DNA of 64,000 bases from Dactylis glomerata (GCA_007115705.1 QXEO01000222.1:920918-984917), one strand, 5' to 3'; counted from the stretch's first letter, positions 1 through 12,436 are shown. The notes: generated by a model from the letters alone, not told the origin. A program made the numbers and translations.

Positions 1-3000
1 AATTAAGCGTCTCGATCTATCTCTATAGATTTTGATGCCTAAAATATACGCCGCTTCACCAAGGTCTTTCATTGAAAACTTACTGTTTAAGTAATCTTTT
101 ACGCTCTTCAAAAGTTCCGTATCATTTCCAATCAGCAATATGTCATCCACATATAATATTAGAAATGCTACAGAGCTCCCACTCACTTTCTTGTAAATAC
201 AAGTTTCTCCATAAGTTTTGACAAATCCAAACCCTTTGATAACTTCGTCAAAACGGAGATTCCAACTCCGGGATGCTTGCTTCAGTCCATAAATGGATCG
301 CTGAAGCTTGCATACCTTGTCAGCATCCTTAGGATCAACAAAACCCTTGGGCTGTACCATGTACAACTCTTCCTCAATGTTACCATTAAGGAACGCGGTT
401 TTCACATCCATCTGCCAAATTTCATAATCGAAAAATGCAGCAATTGCTAACATAATCCTAACAGACTTTAGCATCGCTACGGGTGAGAAAGTCTCATCGT
501 AGTCAATTCCTTGAATTTGTCGGAAACCTTTTGCGACAAGTCGTGCTTTATAGACGGTCACATTACCATCAGCGTCTGTTTTCTTCTTGAAAATCCATTT
601 ATTCTCAACGGCCTTTCGGTCATTGGGAAGTTCCACCAAAGTCCATACTTGGTTTTCATACATGGATTCCATTTCGGATTTCATGGCTTCATGCCATTTG
701 TTGGAATCTGGGCTCATCATCGCTTCATCATACGTCGCAGGGTCATCGTTCTCAACAATGGCATTTACGACAAGATCACCGTACCATTCAGGAGCAGCGC
801 GTGTTCTTGTCGACCTGCGAGGTTCGGTAGTATCCTCCTTTGGAGTTTCATGATCTTTATCATTAGCTCCCACTTCATTTGGTGAAGTCACCACCGGAAC
901 GGTTTCCGGCGCTGCGCCACTCGCCAATTCATGAAGAGGAGGTTCAATAACCTCATCGAGTTCTACCTTCCTACTATTCACACCTTTCGAGAGAAACTCC
1001 TTCTCCAAAAAGGATCCGTTCTTAGCAACAAACACTTTGCCTTCGGATCTGTGATAGAAGGTGTACCCAATTGTTTCTTTAGGGTATCCTATGAAGACAC
1101 ATTTTTCCGCTTTGGGTTCGAGTTTATCAGGCTGAAGTTTCTTCACATAAACATCGCATCCCCAGACTTTTAGAAATGACAGCTTAGGTTTGTTTCCAAA
1201 CCATAATTCATACGGTGTCGTTTCAACGGATTTAGATGGAGCCCTATTTAAAGTGAAAGCGGCTGTTTCTAGCGCATAACCCCAAAAAGATAGTGGCAGA
1301 TCGGTAAGAGACATCATAGACCGAACCATATCTAATAAAGTACGGTTACGACGTTCGGATACACCATTTCGTTGTGGCGTTCCAGCGGGAGTGAGTTGTG
1401 AAACTATTCCACATTCTCTCATATGTGCGCCAAACTCGTAACTAAGATATTCTCCTCCACGATCAGATCGTAGAAATTTAATCTTTCTGTTACGATGATT
1501 TTCTACTTCACTCTGAAATTCTTTGAACTTTTCAAATGTTTCAGACTTGTGTTTCATTAAGTAAATATACCCATATCTACTTAAGTCATCAGTGAAAGTA
1601 ACAAAATAACGATATCCACCACGCGACGGCACACTCATAGGTCCACATACATCGGTATGTATGATTTCCAATAAGTCTGTCGCCCGTTCCATTGAACCGG
1701 AAAACGGCGTTCTAGTCATCTTGCCCATAAGGCATGGCTCGCATGTTTCAAATGATTCATAATCAAGTGATTCCAGAAGTCCATCCGAATGAAGTTTCTT
1801 CATGCGTTTAACACCAATATGACCTAAACGGCAGTGCCACATGTATGCGGCTATATCATCATTTGACTTAATTCTTTTGGCATTCACATTATGAATATGT
1901 GTTTCATTACTATCAAGATTCAAAAGAAATAAACCTTTCTTCTCAGGTGCATGTCCATAAAAGATATTATTCATATAAATCGAACAACCATTGTTCTCAG
2001 ACTGAAATGAATAATTGTCTCGCATTAAACAAGATCCGGATATAATGTTCATGCTCAACGCAGGCACCAAATAACATTTATTCAGGTTTAAAACTAATCC
2101 AGATGGTAAATGTAGAGGCAGCATCCCGACGGCGATCACATCAACTTTTGATCCATTGCCGACGCACATCGTGACCTCATCCTTCGCAAGTTGCCGCCTA
2201 TTCCTTAGCCCCTGTTTCGAGTTACATATGTGAGCAACCGAACCGGTATCAAATACCCAGGTGCTATTGCGACTACTAGTAAGGTACACATCAATAACAT
2301 GTATATCATATATACCTTTGTTAATCTTCCCGTTCTTCTTATCCGCCAGATACTTTGGGCAGTTGCGCTTCCAGTGCCCCGTTTCCTTGCAGTAGAAACA
2401 CTCAGTTTCAGGTTTAGGACCAGCCTTGGGTTTCTTCTCAGAACTGGCAACAGATTTGCCGTCCTTCTTGTTTCTACCCTTGGACTTATTATCCTTTCTA
2501 CCTCTCTTGAAACTAGTGGTCTTATTGACCATCAACACTTGATGTTCCTTTTTAATCTCCACTTCTGCAGTCTTAAGCATTGAGAGAAGCTCGGGGAGAG
2601 ACTTCCTCATGCCCTGCATGTTGTAGTTCATCACAAAGCCTTTGAAGCTAGGTGGGAGAGATTGGAGAACCCGATGTATTCCCAACTCATTGGGAATCGT
2701 TATTCCCAAAGAGATGAGCTTATCGGCGTACCCAGACATTTTGAGTACGTGCTCGCTAACGGAGCTGTTCTCTTCCATCATGCAGCTAAAGAACTTTTCT
2801 GAAGCATCATAACTCTCTACGGCAGTATGGGAGTCGAAGATCAGTTTCAACTCTCCCATTGTATCATAAGCGTTGCTGTTCTCGAAACGTTTTCGCAGCT
2901 CCGGCTCAAGTCCATACAGTATGCCGCAATGAACTAAACTGTGGTCCTCCTTACGAGTCAGAAAAACATTTTTCTCTTCATCGGGAGCATCTTCTGCAGG

Positions 3001-3153
3001 CGGGTTACCTAGCGGTGCCTCAAGCACATAGCCCTTTTGAGAGGCATTGAGGAGGATCCTCAAGTTAAGTGCCCAGTTGGTGAAGTTGCTACCGTTGGTG
3101 GCTAGTTTTTCTTTCTCCATGAACGCATTGAAATTCAGAGCAGGTGGTGCCAT
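1..3153 (-). CDS. copia Gag-Pol polyprotein (Gag, protease, integrase, RT start), partial
   Basis: From the ATG at 3153 the minus frame has no stop in any stretch I translated, down to base 1 (1051 codons). An N-terminal Gag is followed by a CCHC zinc knuckle at 2400-2359 (CFYCKETGHWKRNC). Next comes an aspartic protease with FDTGS near 2251-2237. The integrase HHCC module lies near 1845-1735, and its D,D,E residues fall within HTD (about 1660), TDD and GGEYL (about 1460). RT starts near 700 and reaches YVDD at 153-142. It encodes the structural core and the enzymes that cut, copy and integrate the element. RNase H is beyond the left edge. The start was chosen because it is the first ATG after the PBS leader and opens directly into Gag. 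The lack of lesions suggests a young insertion, although completeness cannot be judged here. Confidence 0.93.
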   Translation of the reverse strand, partial: MAPPALNFNAFMEKEKLATNGSNFTNWALNLRILLNASQKGYVLEAPLGNPPAEDAPDEEKNVFLTRKEDHSLVHCGILYGLEPELRKRFENSNAYDTMGELKLIFDSHTAVESYDASEKFFSCMMEENSSVSEHVLKMSGYADKLISLGITIPNELGIHRVLQSLPPSFKGFVMNYNMQGMRKSLPELLSMLKTAEVEIKKEHQVLMVNKTTSFKRGRKDNKSKGRNKKDGKSVASSEKKPKAGPKPETECFYCKETGHWKRNCPKYLADKKNGKINKGIYDIHVIDVYLTSSRNSTWVFDTGSVAHICNSKQGLRNRRQLAKDEVTMCVGNGSKVDVIAVGMLPLHLPSGLVLNLNKCYLVPALSMNIISGSCLMRDNYSFQSENNGCSIYMNNIFYGHAPEKKGLFLLNLDSNETHIHNVNAKRIKSNDDIAAYMWHCRLGHIGVKRMKKLHSDGLLESLDYESFETCEPCLMGKMTRTPFSGSMERATDLLEIIHTDVCGPMSVPSRGGYRYFVTFTDDLSRYGYIYLMKHKSETFEKFKEFQSEVENHRNRKIKFLRSDRGGEYLSYEFGAHMRECGIVSQLTPAGTPQRNGVSERRNRTLLDMVRSMMSLTDLPLSFWGYALETAAFTLNRAPSKSVETTPYELWFGNKPKLSFLKVWGCDVYVKKLQPDKLEPKAEKCVFIGYPKETIGYTFYHRSEGKVFVAKNGSFLEKEFLSKGVNSRKVELDEVIEPPLHELASGAAPETVPVVTSPNEVGANDKDHETPKEDTTEPRRSTRTRAAPEWYGDLVVNAIVENDDPATYDEAMMSPDSNKWHEAMKSEMESMYENQVWTLVELPNDRKAVENKWIFKKKTDADGNVTVYKARLVAKGFRQIQGIDYDETFSPVAMLKSVRIMLAIAAFFDYEIWQMDVKTAFLNGNIEEELYMVQPKGFVDPKDADKVCKLQRSIYGLKQASRSWNLRFDEVIKGFGFVKTYGETCIYKKVSGSSVAFLILYVDDILLIGNDTELLKSVKDYLNSKFSMKDLGEAAYILGIKIYRDRSRRLI

Positions 3154-4314
3154 GATCTACAAATTATTTGCAAAGTTAACTTAGACTAAGTTCAAATAGA
3201 ATGAGTTCAGGTTAAATCAAATTCTACGTGAACTCCCACTTAAAAACAACATCCCTCCTAGTTTTCTTAAGTGATTACACGAACCAAATCCACTATACCG
3301 AAACCGATCATCACGTGCAACGGTATAGTTTCAAAGGCGAACATCACCATGTTCATCATATCAGCCATATGACTCATGCTTAACCTTTCGGTTCGTGTTC
3401 CGAGGCCATGTCTGTACATGCTAGGCTCGCCAAGTAGAACCATAACATTTGCGTGTGTAAAACTGTCTTACACCCGTCATATGTGAACGTAGAGTCTATC
3501 ACACCCGATCATCACGAGGTGTCTCAAAACGACGAACTTTCGTGACGGTGCATGTTATGGGAGAACACATTTTATCTTGATATTTATGTGAGAGGGATCA
3601 TCTTATAATGCTACCGCGCGATCAAATCTAAGCAGAATAAGATGCATAAAAGGATAAACATCACATGCATAAAAAATGTGATATGATATGGTCCTTCATG
3701 CACTCGATCTCCATCTTTTGCGTCATGGTATGATCTCCATCATTCCACCGGCGCAGCACCAAGGTCCATGGCGCGCCAACTTGGTTGTCTTCCTCCATTA
3801 CAATATATCACTTGGATATATATACGGCGCGCAGGCCATTTGAATGTAAAGACAACCATATGGCTCCTGCCGGTTGTTTATAACTTACAAAAAGGATCAT
3901 CGCATACAATTTGTAACATAAACAATTTGACCATATCACATCACATGCCCCCTGCAAAAACAAGTTAGACGTTTCTAATTTGTCTTGCATATTTTACGTG
4001 GTTTGGGGCTTTCTAGGAAGAACCGTTCTTACCTACGAACAAGAACCACAACGGTGATAAAAATATTATTAACAATTCTTTGTATAATAGATCATAACTA
4101 TAGTGGGAGAAACGTGCACCCGCAAAGCCACATATGCCGAAGCATGTCAAGTGTGGGACAAGTCTCGTGAACGCGGTCACGTAAGGTTAGTCTCGGGCAG
4201 CTTCAATCCCACTATGCCACTATGATCCAAAATACCAAAAAATTGCAATAACATGATCATCAACGCCCACATCCACATGTGTTCTAACCGTGCATACCAA
4301 CTACGTATAGAGAT
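3154..4314 (-). other. copia untranslated leader between PBS and gag
   Basis: About 1.16 kb without a convincing coding frame lies between the PBS and the Gag start on the minus strand. In this group a long leader carries dimerisation and packaging signals; no specific signal can be named from sequence alone. The short frames seen on either strand have no recognisable domain. Confidence 0.7.
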
Positions 4315-4327
4315 GGCTCTGATACCA
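4315..4327 (-). other. primer-binding site, initiator tRNA-Met type
   Basis: The minus strand reads TGGTATCAGAGCC, the complement of the 3' end of plant initiator tRNA-Met. It lies one base from the LTR end. This is the standard copia priming site for minus-strand DNA synthesis and it fixes the LTR boundary. Confidence 0.95.
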
Positions 4328-4328
4328 C

Positions 4329-6006
4329 TGATGGGTTCGTAGCATAGAAAACAAAAATTTTCCTACGCATGAACGCATAAACTGGCCAAGATACTCTACG
4401 AGATGGTAGCAACGGATACTCACCCTCGACGACCGTGAGCGGGGATTACGTTCCCGCACAAACGTTGACGATGGAGAGTTGGTGAAGACGCACGTAGTCG
4501 ACGTAGTTGTTCACTTGATGTAGTCGACGTCGTGGTTCACTTGACGATCACAAGATCGTGTAGCCGGCGCCACAAGTGGCAGCGCCCCCGTACTCGCACA
4601 CACGTGCAGCTCGACGTCGACTCCTCCACGCCCTCGGTCCAGCGGGGCAGCGGAAGAAGGGATCCGCCGGACACTCCTCCACACACTTCTCCAAGTGTGT
4701 GAACTACGAACTACTATTCCGGCAGAGCTTCGCTAAGCCAAGACGGAAAGTGGGCAGCAACTATGCAAAGGAGGGAGGATCAAGAAGTGTGTGTCCAAGG
4801 GAGAGAGAGGGGGGGTTTATATAGAGGAGGAGGGCAGCCAAGGGGCTGGCCGGCCAAGGGCCTCCCCTCCTCTTCATTTCCCTTCTTTATTCCCTTTATG
4901 GAGATTAATCCCTCATCAACATGAGGTAACCCCCATTTTAATGCATGACATTCATGCCAATTAAAATTCACACTTATTGATTTAATAAAACATTTTTATT
5001 TCTTTAATATTTGTTAATTCATTCAATTAACAAACATTAACAAATACACCCTTGAGTTATTTCGATATCCCGAAACAGTTTCGGTGCTTTTCTGAAACAA
5101 CCCTTATGCTGTCCTGTAATTCGATCGGAGTATCGTATCCACTCAAAAACGACGACGAGCCTTAAGTGTGTCACCCTACGGTTCGTGAATAACGTGGACA
5201 TGATCGAGACTCCTCTCCGATCAATAATCAACAGCGGGATCTGGAAATCCATGATGACTCCCACTTACTCAACGATGAACTAGTGATCGTGTGAACCGGT
5301 AACGAACATAGTTAATTCCTTTTGTCTCACGATATTATTACTTGTCCGAGATCCGATCATTTGGTATCAACCATACCTAGTTCGATCTCGTTCCCGACAA
5401 GTCTCTTTACTCGTTCCGTGATAATGCATTCCTGTGACCTAGTCACATGCTTGCAAGCGATTCCAATGCAATATCACCGAGAAGGGCCCAGAGAATATCT
5501 TTCCGTCATCCGGATGGACAAATCCCACTCTTGATCCATGAGCCTCAACTAATACTTTCAGAGTACCCAAATCAACCTTTATAATCACCCTATTACGGTG
5601 TGACGTTTGATATCATCAAAGTACCCTTCCGGTATCAGTGATTAACATGATCTCATGGTCTAAGGATTAGAACTACTTCGCATGAGTTTGATATAGCAAT
5701 GAACTTGATGATTTGATCGTATTGCTATTCGTACTATGGGTGTGAGTGTTCATCACATCATTCTTCTAATGATATGACCCCGTTATTAACAACATCCAAT
5801 GTTCATGATCAGGAAACCTTGATCATCAGTTAATCAACGAGCTAGTATAAAAGAGAGGCTTTACTAGGAACCCTTTTAGTTTATTAATCACACAAGTATT
5901 AATGTTTCCGATTAATACAATTCTAGCATGAAAAATAAACATCTATTATGAACACGGAATAATATAATAACAACTTTATTATTGCCTCTCGGGCATATTC
6001 CTTTCA
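4329..6006 (-). repeat. 5' LTR of copia element (1678 bp)
   Basis: On the minus strand it begins TGAAAGGAATATGCCC at 6006 and ends CCCATCA at 4329, a TG...CA LTR directly followed by the PBS. A TATA-like CTATATAAA (minus, 4824-4816) lies in a GC-rich stretch that would hold the promoter. The 3' LTR is outside the window, so age cannot be estimated. Confidence 0.92.
4816..4824 (-). promoter_or_regulatory. TATA box of copia LTR promoter
   Basis: CTATATAAA on the minus strand, about 490 bp before the LTR end, preceded by a GC-rich and pyrimidine-rich stretch. This is the best TATA candidate in the LTR, so transcription should start about 30 bp downstream. Inferred by position and motif only. 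Confidence 0.55.
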
Positions 6007-7919
6007 CCCACGCACCCCAAGAAATATCCAAGAGGTACAAGCGTCAAAGCTTGGGGATGCCCCCGAGGCACCCCTTCTTCATCGGCAAAAATCAGGTCAC
6101 CTTTCAACACACTATATTTTTATTGCTTCATGCACTATGCATTTTTCTTAGAGCGTTAGTTGTTTTATTTTTCAGTTTTATTTAGTTTTGTTTGCTGCAA
6201 TAAATGGTTGGACCCCAACAAATTTCTTTTGGAGAAGTTGCCTTGCTTTTTATTTACCAAGAACACTCCATTTTTCACTCTTATCATTTCAATGAGTGTT
6301 CTCTTTTTCTGCTACTACGTTTAGTTTTCATTTTTCGCCTTGATTTGTGTTCAGATATTGTTATATCTTTACATCAAGGTGTATTTTGACCTCTGGTCCA
6401 TGTTGGTTTTCATCAAAAGAGTTGTTTCAAAAAAGTTCGAATGGTATTGGAAAAGAGAAAAAGCTTTATGCAAAAAAGTGGTACAAGAAGGAGCTTGTGT
6501 AGACTGCGGCCTAGGCTTTTGCATGTCGTGCTTGATGTCTTTTTGATAGTATGCCTAGTGGTTTTGCTGTAGCATGACTTGTCTCAAATGACTGAGATTG
6601 CTTAATGAGCCTTTGAAAAAATCATGCGTTGTTTTTATTATTTGGAAGCATTAATTTGGTTTTCTCCTTGATGTTTTATTTGGGTTGACTTGGCGCATGC
6701 TCACACATGTTAGACTCATACAAAGTCGCCATAAGCCTCTATGATCATTTAGTTTTTGACTTTTGATGCCATCTTATGCTTATTTTAATGTCACTTTGTC
6801 GCTTTGCATGATTATGGCCGTTATTGCTCTCTTAGTTGGTCGCTCCTAGTCTTTTGCTAGCCCTCATTTTGTACTGAGTATGAGCTCTACTCATGCATCC
6901 AACTCCTAAAAACCAAGGTTGCCATTGTGTCCACTCTAAATTCCTATGCATGGTATTTGTAAGCCATTCCAAGTAAATTTTCATGTGCTACCTTTGAAAA
7001 AAACCTTCAAAATACTTCTCGTTTTGTGACACTGTTTTCAGCTCATGGGGACGTAGTGGTCGGATTTGCTATCTTCCATATTGTCTTATTCCAAAAAGAA
7101 AAAATAAAGAAAAAAATAAAGAAAAAAGTCACTCCTCCATGGTATGTGAATGTTGGTGGGCACCCGATGGAATCGGTTAGCCATGGTTTGAGAAAGGAAA
7201 AAAAGGTGGGGAGGAGTGTTAAGCTTTATAAAAGAGCACAAAAGTGCCAATCTCTCTCAAAAACTTGCTTCATTTTTGTATGGAAGATAGTAAGAACCCC
7301 ATTGCCAGTCGTTGACAAAAGCAACTACCTCTCAAAACCCAATTTTTTTCTCTCTGTTTTACAAATGAAAAGCTCTAGCACATGTTCAATCACTGCTTCC
7401 CTCCGCGAAGGGCCTTTTTTTTACTTTTATGTTGAGTCTCCACCTTCTATCTTTATGCACCGTCTAAGAGAGCATAGTTGTCATTCTGAGTATAATGTGC
7501 ATTGTCCCAAAGTTTTCATTGATTGATTCATGATGTTGGTTTCACTTGTGCTTAAATTATTTGTATCTAGTCGCCCTCTTATACTTGAAGGTGTCCTATG
7601 CATTTATGTTTTGCTCTCCCATGAAGGACAAGCTGAAAACCATTTGTATGTTTTTCCATATGATTTGAACACATGTTTGACTTTCATTGTTTCATTTTCA
7701 TGATCTTTTGTTTGTGTTCTTTTTCATGTTATAACATGGTTGCTAAGTTTCTTCTATCAAGATTATATCTTTCATGCCCATGTTTTAAGTTCTTTTGATC
7801 CCAGCGCACAACACTTACATATATGGTCAAGATTATGTAGGTGCATGTCATCTCAAAAATTATTTCTTTTGTTATCACTTACCTACTCAAGGACGAGCAA
7901 GAGTTAAGCTTGGGGATGC
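6007..7919 (+). other. conserved non-coding 3' internal region of element B
   Basis: No frame here has a recognisable domain. The short frames are not conserved as proteins between the four copies, while the nucleotide sequence is. It contains an A-rich tract near 7093-7128 and a variable block (about 6917-7388) shared with A' but replaced by unrelated sequence in A and C. It replaces the RT-RNase H-integrase region expected of an autonomous gypsy element. Confidence 0.75.
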
Positions 7920-10900
7920 TGATACGTCTCAAACGTATCTATAATTTTTGATGCTCCATGCTTGTTTTTACACCATTTGCTTAGTGTTTCGTTACACTTC
8001 GTGGCATTTTTATGCATTTTCCAGAACTAACCTATTAACGAGATGCCACAGTGCCAGTTCCCTGTTTTCTGCTGTTTTTGTGTTTCAGAAAAGTTACACA
8101 GGAAATATTCTCAGAATTGGACAAAACAAAAGCCAAACATCCAGAAATTCACCGAAGCTTCCAGAGCACCGAAGAGGAGACAGAGAGGGGCCACAAGCCG
8201 GCCACACAGTAGGGCGGCGCGACCCAGGCCCTGGCCGCGCCCCCTATGTGTGAGGCTGCCTCGGTCCACTTCTGACGATGCCCCTTTGCCTATAAAGACC
8301 CCCCGACGGGAAAAACCTAAGTACCCGATCACTTTTCCAGAAACACATCGCGATCCGCCGCCGTCATCGACCAGAGATCGGGAGGGTCTAGAAGCTCTTC
8401 CCGGCACCCTGCCGGAGAGGGGAATCGCCATCGAAGGTCTTCTTCGTCGCCATGCTTGCCTCCGGTGCGATGAGTGAGTATTCTACCTTGGACTATGGGT
8501 CCATAGCAGTTGCTAGTTGGTTGTCTTCTCCACCATGTGCTTCATGCTTAGATCTCATGAGCTGCCTTACATGATCGAGATCACCGTTATGTAATTCTAC
8601 ATGTTGTGTTTGTTGGGATCCGATGAATATTGGTGTTATGATTGAGTTGATGTACTGATTATTATCTTATGTTATCTCTATGTTGTTTATGATATTGTAT
8701 GCTCTCCGTTGTTAGTAGCTATCTTGGCCGAGTAGATACTAGTGACTCCAAGAGGGGGTATTTATGCTCGATAGTTGGGTTCATGCCTCTATTTAATCTG
8801 GGGGAGTGATAGAAACCTCTAAGGTTGTAGATGTGCTGTTGCCACTAGGGAGAAAACAACATTCATATGTCCAAGGGCATATGCTTTGTTTACATTACAC
8901 ACTTTGCTTAATGCAGTTATCTGTTGTTCGCAACTTAATACTTATGGAGTTCTCGGATTGATTCGCCACAAGTGGATTATTAGTCATAGATGCAGTTGGA
9001 TGGCGGTCTATGTTTCTTGTTGTAATGCCCAGAGTAAATCTCATAGTGATCCTCTTGACATATCACATTATCTTTACTAGTCATTAACCCGTGCACTTGC
9101 ACGGGCTAGATTGAATTTAGGAATACATAGATACTAATACATAAATTAAAAACATTCCGTGTTAGAATTATATTTCACATAATCATACGTACTGCAATCC
9201 ATAGGGCCAAATGTATATGAATATTTTTTTAATTTGTTTTTGGTTACAGTACTTGTATTCAGAGTCTGTTACCACATGCCAAGAAACTTGGACTTTGTAG
9301 GACATTGTCTAAATCTTAGGTTTTGAAGTTTAGATGATATAATTATTGAATTTGATGACTCTAATACTTTATGATAATATGTAATACATCCATTAAATTA
9401 GAGGACAAAAATTAAAATACTAATAATTTTATAGATGTCGAGCAGGATATCATATAAACAATATAATATTTTTTAATTACCTAGTGACTAACCAATTTTT
9501 CTCATCTTAGCACTCAAGATCATTATATATGAGTGAGATATTTTTAAAAATGTTCTAACTTTCATCCAAAGAGCAGCTTGGCTATTCAATCGCATATGTC
9601 AAATACTATAAACTCACAATTGTCAGAAGAATCCATTCCCCACACATTATTTTTATTTAAGATTAATCTATTTCGTTGAGAATAAGATTTCCTCTCGTGA
9701 CAGCATTATCGGATATCAGGTAGAAGGAAATGAAGAAAAATACATTTTGAGACTAAGGAGCAAGGAGAAGTTATTGCAAAGAACTTCATGGTAAGTATTG
9801 AGTTTGAGATGACATACCCGCATCACTCTTATATTTGTCGTACTCCTGGTTGGGAAGTGAATGGCAAAAGTATGCATCACTGATTCACCTGCGTTGCAAG
9901 ATGGAATATTTTATTTTAAAAATTCTGAAAATTTAATATTCTAGAAATAATGGAACATACACTATTTTCTATACCAAATGAGAACTTTAAGGACAATGAG
10001 GTGTAGAGTTGTGGATGTAAACTTTGGTATTTGTTCTTATTACAAAATTGGTGAAAGATATAGAAAGTCATTTTCATAAGGTAAATAAGAAATTTATTAC
10101 TTGATTCGAATACGGGGGAAATATGAATGATAAGTGTACATCTCAAAACACCAGATAAAGTACATAAAAAGGCAGAGATAATGAATGGAGTTAAATTGAT
10201 CAGAAGGCCGGATGTGATACTTTTGAGAACAATCATGGTGGACTTCGTTAGAACTATCATGATGTGATACTCTAAGTAGATGATATATTTTTTCTTCAAA
10301 TCTTGTCATATATAGGTAGGACAAATGCTAAGTTAGAAATGCATATTCATCTTTTCCCAATCCAATCAGACAATAACAGAGCATACATAATATTGGGACA
10401 TGAAAGATGTCAGTTAATCTTGAATAAAAAACTAATAAGGGAAACACAAAATAATATTGATGTTTGAACAAATAAGACTTGCAAGGCTGCAAGTTTAATG
10501 CTCAAACTGACATCACGTATCCATGAATTCTGAATGGTTACTTTTTGTACAGTGAAGAGTCTTCACCAAGGTTCCCTTTAAGAAATAGAACTCAGAGCAA
10601 ATCTACAAATGAATACAAATGATAGATTATACTTCCAGTAATGTTTTTCTTTATCCTTGCAGAAATATAAATCCATTGGTCGCAAATACCAGTAAGTAGA
10701 TGTCTATTCAGCGCTGACGTTAGCAATTTAGCATAGGACGCAAGGAGCGGGTAATTAGGGAAAATCAACATAATAATCCACAATGACACAGAGCAGAGAT
10801 AGTATAACATGTGAATTATGGATGCTTCGCTCGGTCTTGCAACTCGTGGCCGATCAATGGGCTCCTCATCGTGTGTCGCCAATCTATGGGCTCCTCCTCA

Positions 10901-12235
10901 TAGAACGCCTAAGAAATTTATGGGCAGAAAAGTAGTAACTAAATTTGTATAATTCCATAAAATTAATTACTATAAGAATTTTCATCATGTAAAGAATTAA
11001 TTTAAATTATCCAATCATATTATTAACATATTATTAATACCTTATTTACAGGGCACTGTTATCTGCATTTTTTTCTTTGCCATGCTATAGCAGCTCTTCA
11101 AATTTATACATCTTGGAAAGGCCGAGAAACATTGTGTTCCAGTTTCCATTATAACGACACTAATTGCATGCTATTGATCCGTCCAAGGTTATGCCATCGG
11201 TGCAGACAGCATGTATTCGTGAGACAATCAATATATCAAGCAGTCTATGGATCTTATCAGGAAAAAGAGAGAGTATTCTGTACCATAGATCAATGGGACT
11301 ACGTAATGCCAGATCGATCCATCACTTCTGGCTGCTGCTTCCGTGCGCGGGGGCGTGTGACCGCAGCAAGACGCTGGCAGCGCTTCTCCCATGCATCTTT
11401 ACACCGGTGTTACACCAATCAATTGGAGGCTTCTCACGATGACAGCCAGATTTTATCAGACCTGCGAGATCGCGCCGGTATAGGAATAGACTGTTGGACT
11501 GGACTACTTGCATCGGAGAGATCGTGAAGGATAAGAAAGGAAGAATCGTGCAGGAGGAAAAGACCGAGTTACCCAGCCGGAGGAGGCAAGGGACTCTCGC
11601 GATCCATCCTACGGTTAATGATGATCATAGATTAATCTGATGGATGACGATTGCTAAACTCCAGAGTTAACGTGGAGCCTTCTTTGGTGCCTCCAATTAG
11701 TAGATATAAGATTCTATCAATTGCCCAACTGTAATTTGTTTACCCAGCATGTGTTATTTTATCTTATGGAGAGACACCACTAGTGAACTGTGGACCCTGG
11801 TCCTATTTCCTTTATATTGCTATCACCTGTTTACTTTACTTGCACTGTTTACTTTACTTGCATACTACTATTACTTTCCACTCGATACGCTCATTCCTTT
11901 GTTTACAGCAAACCGGTGAGATTGACAACCTCATCGTAACTTGGGAACAAAGTATTTGGTTGTGTTGTGTGCAGGTTCCACGTTGCTACTAGTTGAAGAC
12001 GCGCTAACAAGATATCATTAATGGTGCCCTTGTTGGAGTGTCACTAGGCTAGCAAGCATCACCTTCTGGAGTATTGGGTTTTTCCTACTGGATTGACATA
12101 CCTTGGTTTCGTACTGAGGGAAAACTTGCTGCTATATTCATCAAACCTTCTCTTGGGGTTCCCAACTGGCCGGCCATTTACTTCATCAACTACACGCCAA
12201 CAAGTTCTCTGGCACTATTCAACACCGCGCCATCA
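7920..12235 (+). repeat. 3' LTR of element B (7920-9076 plus 11712-12235)
   Basis: The LTR starts TGATACGTC and ends GCGCCATCA. Removing the Helitron (9077-11711) gives a continuous LTR of 1681 bp, close to the other LTRs of this family in the window (1614-1697 bp). TATAAAG near 8291 is the likely promoter TATA. The join ...tcttta/ttctatc... reproduces the uninterrupted sequence seen at 13578-13591. Confidence 0.9.
9077..11711 (-). mobile_element. non-autonomous Helitron, 2635 bp
   Basis: On the minus strand the element begins TCTTATATC (11711) and ends CTAG (9077). The terminus is preceded by a perfect 8-bp-arm hairpin (CCCGTGCA/TGCACGGG, 9088-9105) seven bases in from CTAG. It sits between host A (9076) and T (11712) with no target duplication, as Helitrons do. 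The empty site is visible in sister LTRs. No Rep/helicase domain is seen, so it must be mobilised in trans. The interior is mostly AT-rich. A more GC-rich segment near 11130-11640 might be captured sequence, but I recognise no gene in it. Confidence 0.85.
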
Positions 12236-12431
12236 AAATCAATCAATCACCTCCAAGAAGCCCTCCACATGACTATGGCCACCACAACACGAGTCCATCT
12301 CGATCACCGCCACCGGACTTAGGTCGGCCGTCTCTGCCGCCGGCCGCTAAGGAAACTAAGCGGAAGCGTGCCAGCAAGAACGCTCCATCGATTAGTTCTA
12401 GCGACGGAGCCCCCCAAAGAGAAAAATGTCG
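12236..12431 (+). mobile_element. CACTA transposon fragment, left of element A
   Basis: This 196-bp segment, with basic and proline-rich coding character, is continuous with 47367 onward once element A (and one CCCCT TSD copy) is removed. The downstream part is a CACTA second gene. A frame rich in K, R and S runs up to the insertion, but it is not cleanly in frame with the downstream exon, so an intron or frameshift lies near the join. The left part of the CACTA is outside the window, beyond element B. Confidence 0.7.
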
Positions 12432-12436
12432 CCCCT

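Larger units (their letters stand above)
1..6006 (-). mobile_element. Ty1/copia LTR retrotransposon, 5' portion (truncated by window edge)
   Basis: Reading on the minus strand, the order is LTR (6006-4329), PBS matching initiator tRNA-Met (4327-4315), untranslated leader, then gag-pol from 3153 to the window edge. The rest of pol and the 3' LTR lie to the left. The order protease-integrase-RT is diagnostic of copia. The LTR start resembles Triticeae Angela/WIS/BARE-group elements, but the family name is from memory. It sits inside the 3' internal region of gypsy element B: sequence from 6007 continues the conserved B/A/A'/C internal region. The 5 bp after the LTR, cccac at 6007-6011, is the expected right TSD; the left copy is outside the window. 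Confidence 0.93.
6007..12235 (+). mobile_element. Athila-lineage gypsy element B, 3' part with split 3' LTR
   Basis: 6007-7919 matches the 3' non-coding internal region of elements A, A' and C in this window (compare 34500-37620, 42600-44532, 60010-62249). It ends in the same purine-rich junction (aagcttggggatgc) followed by an LTR starting at 7920. The LTR is interrupted by a Helitron and finishes at 12235. The left part of the element lies beyond the copia insertion, outside the window. It sits in CACTA-derived sequence that resumes at 12236; aaatc (12236-12240) would be the right TSD. Confidence 0.88.
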
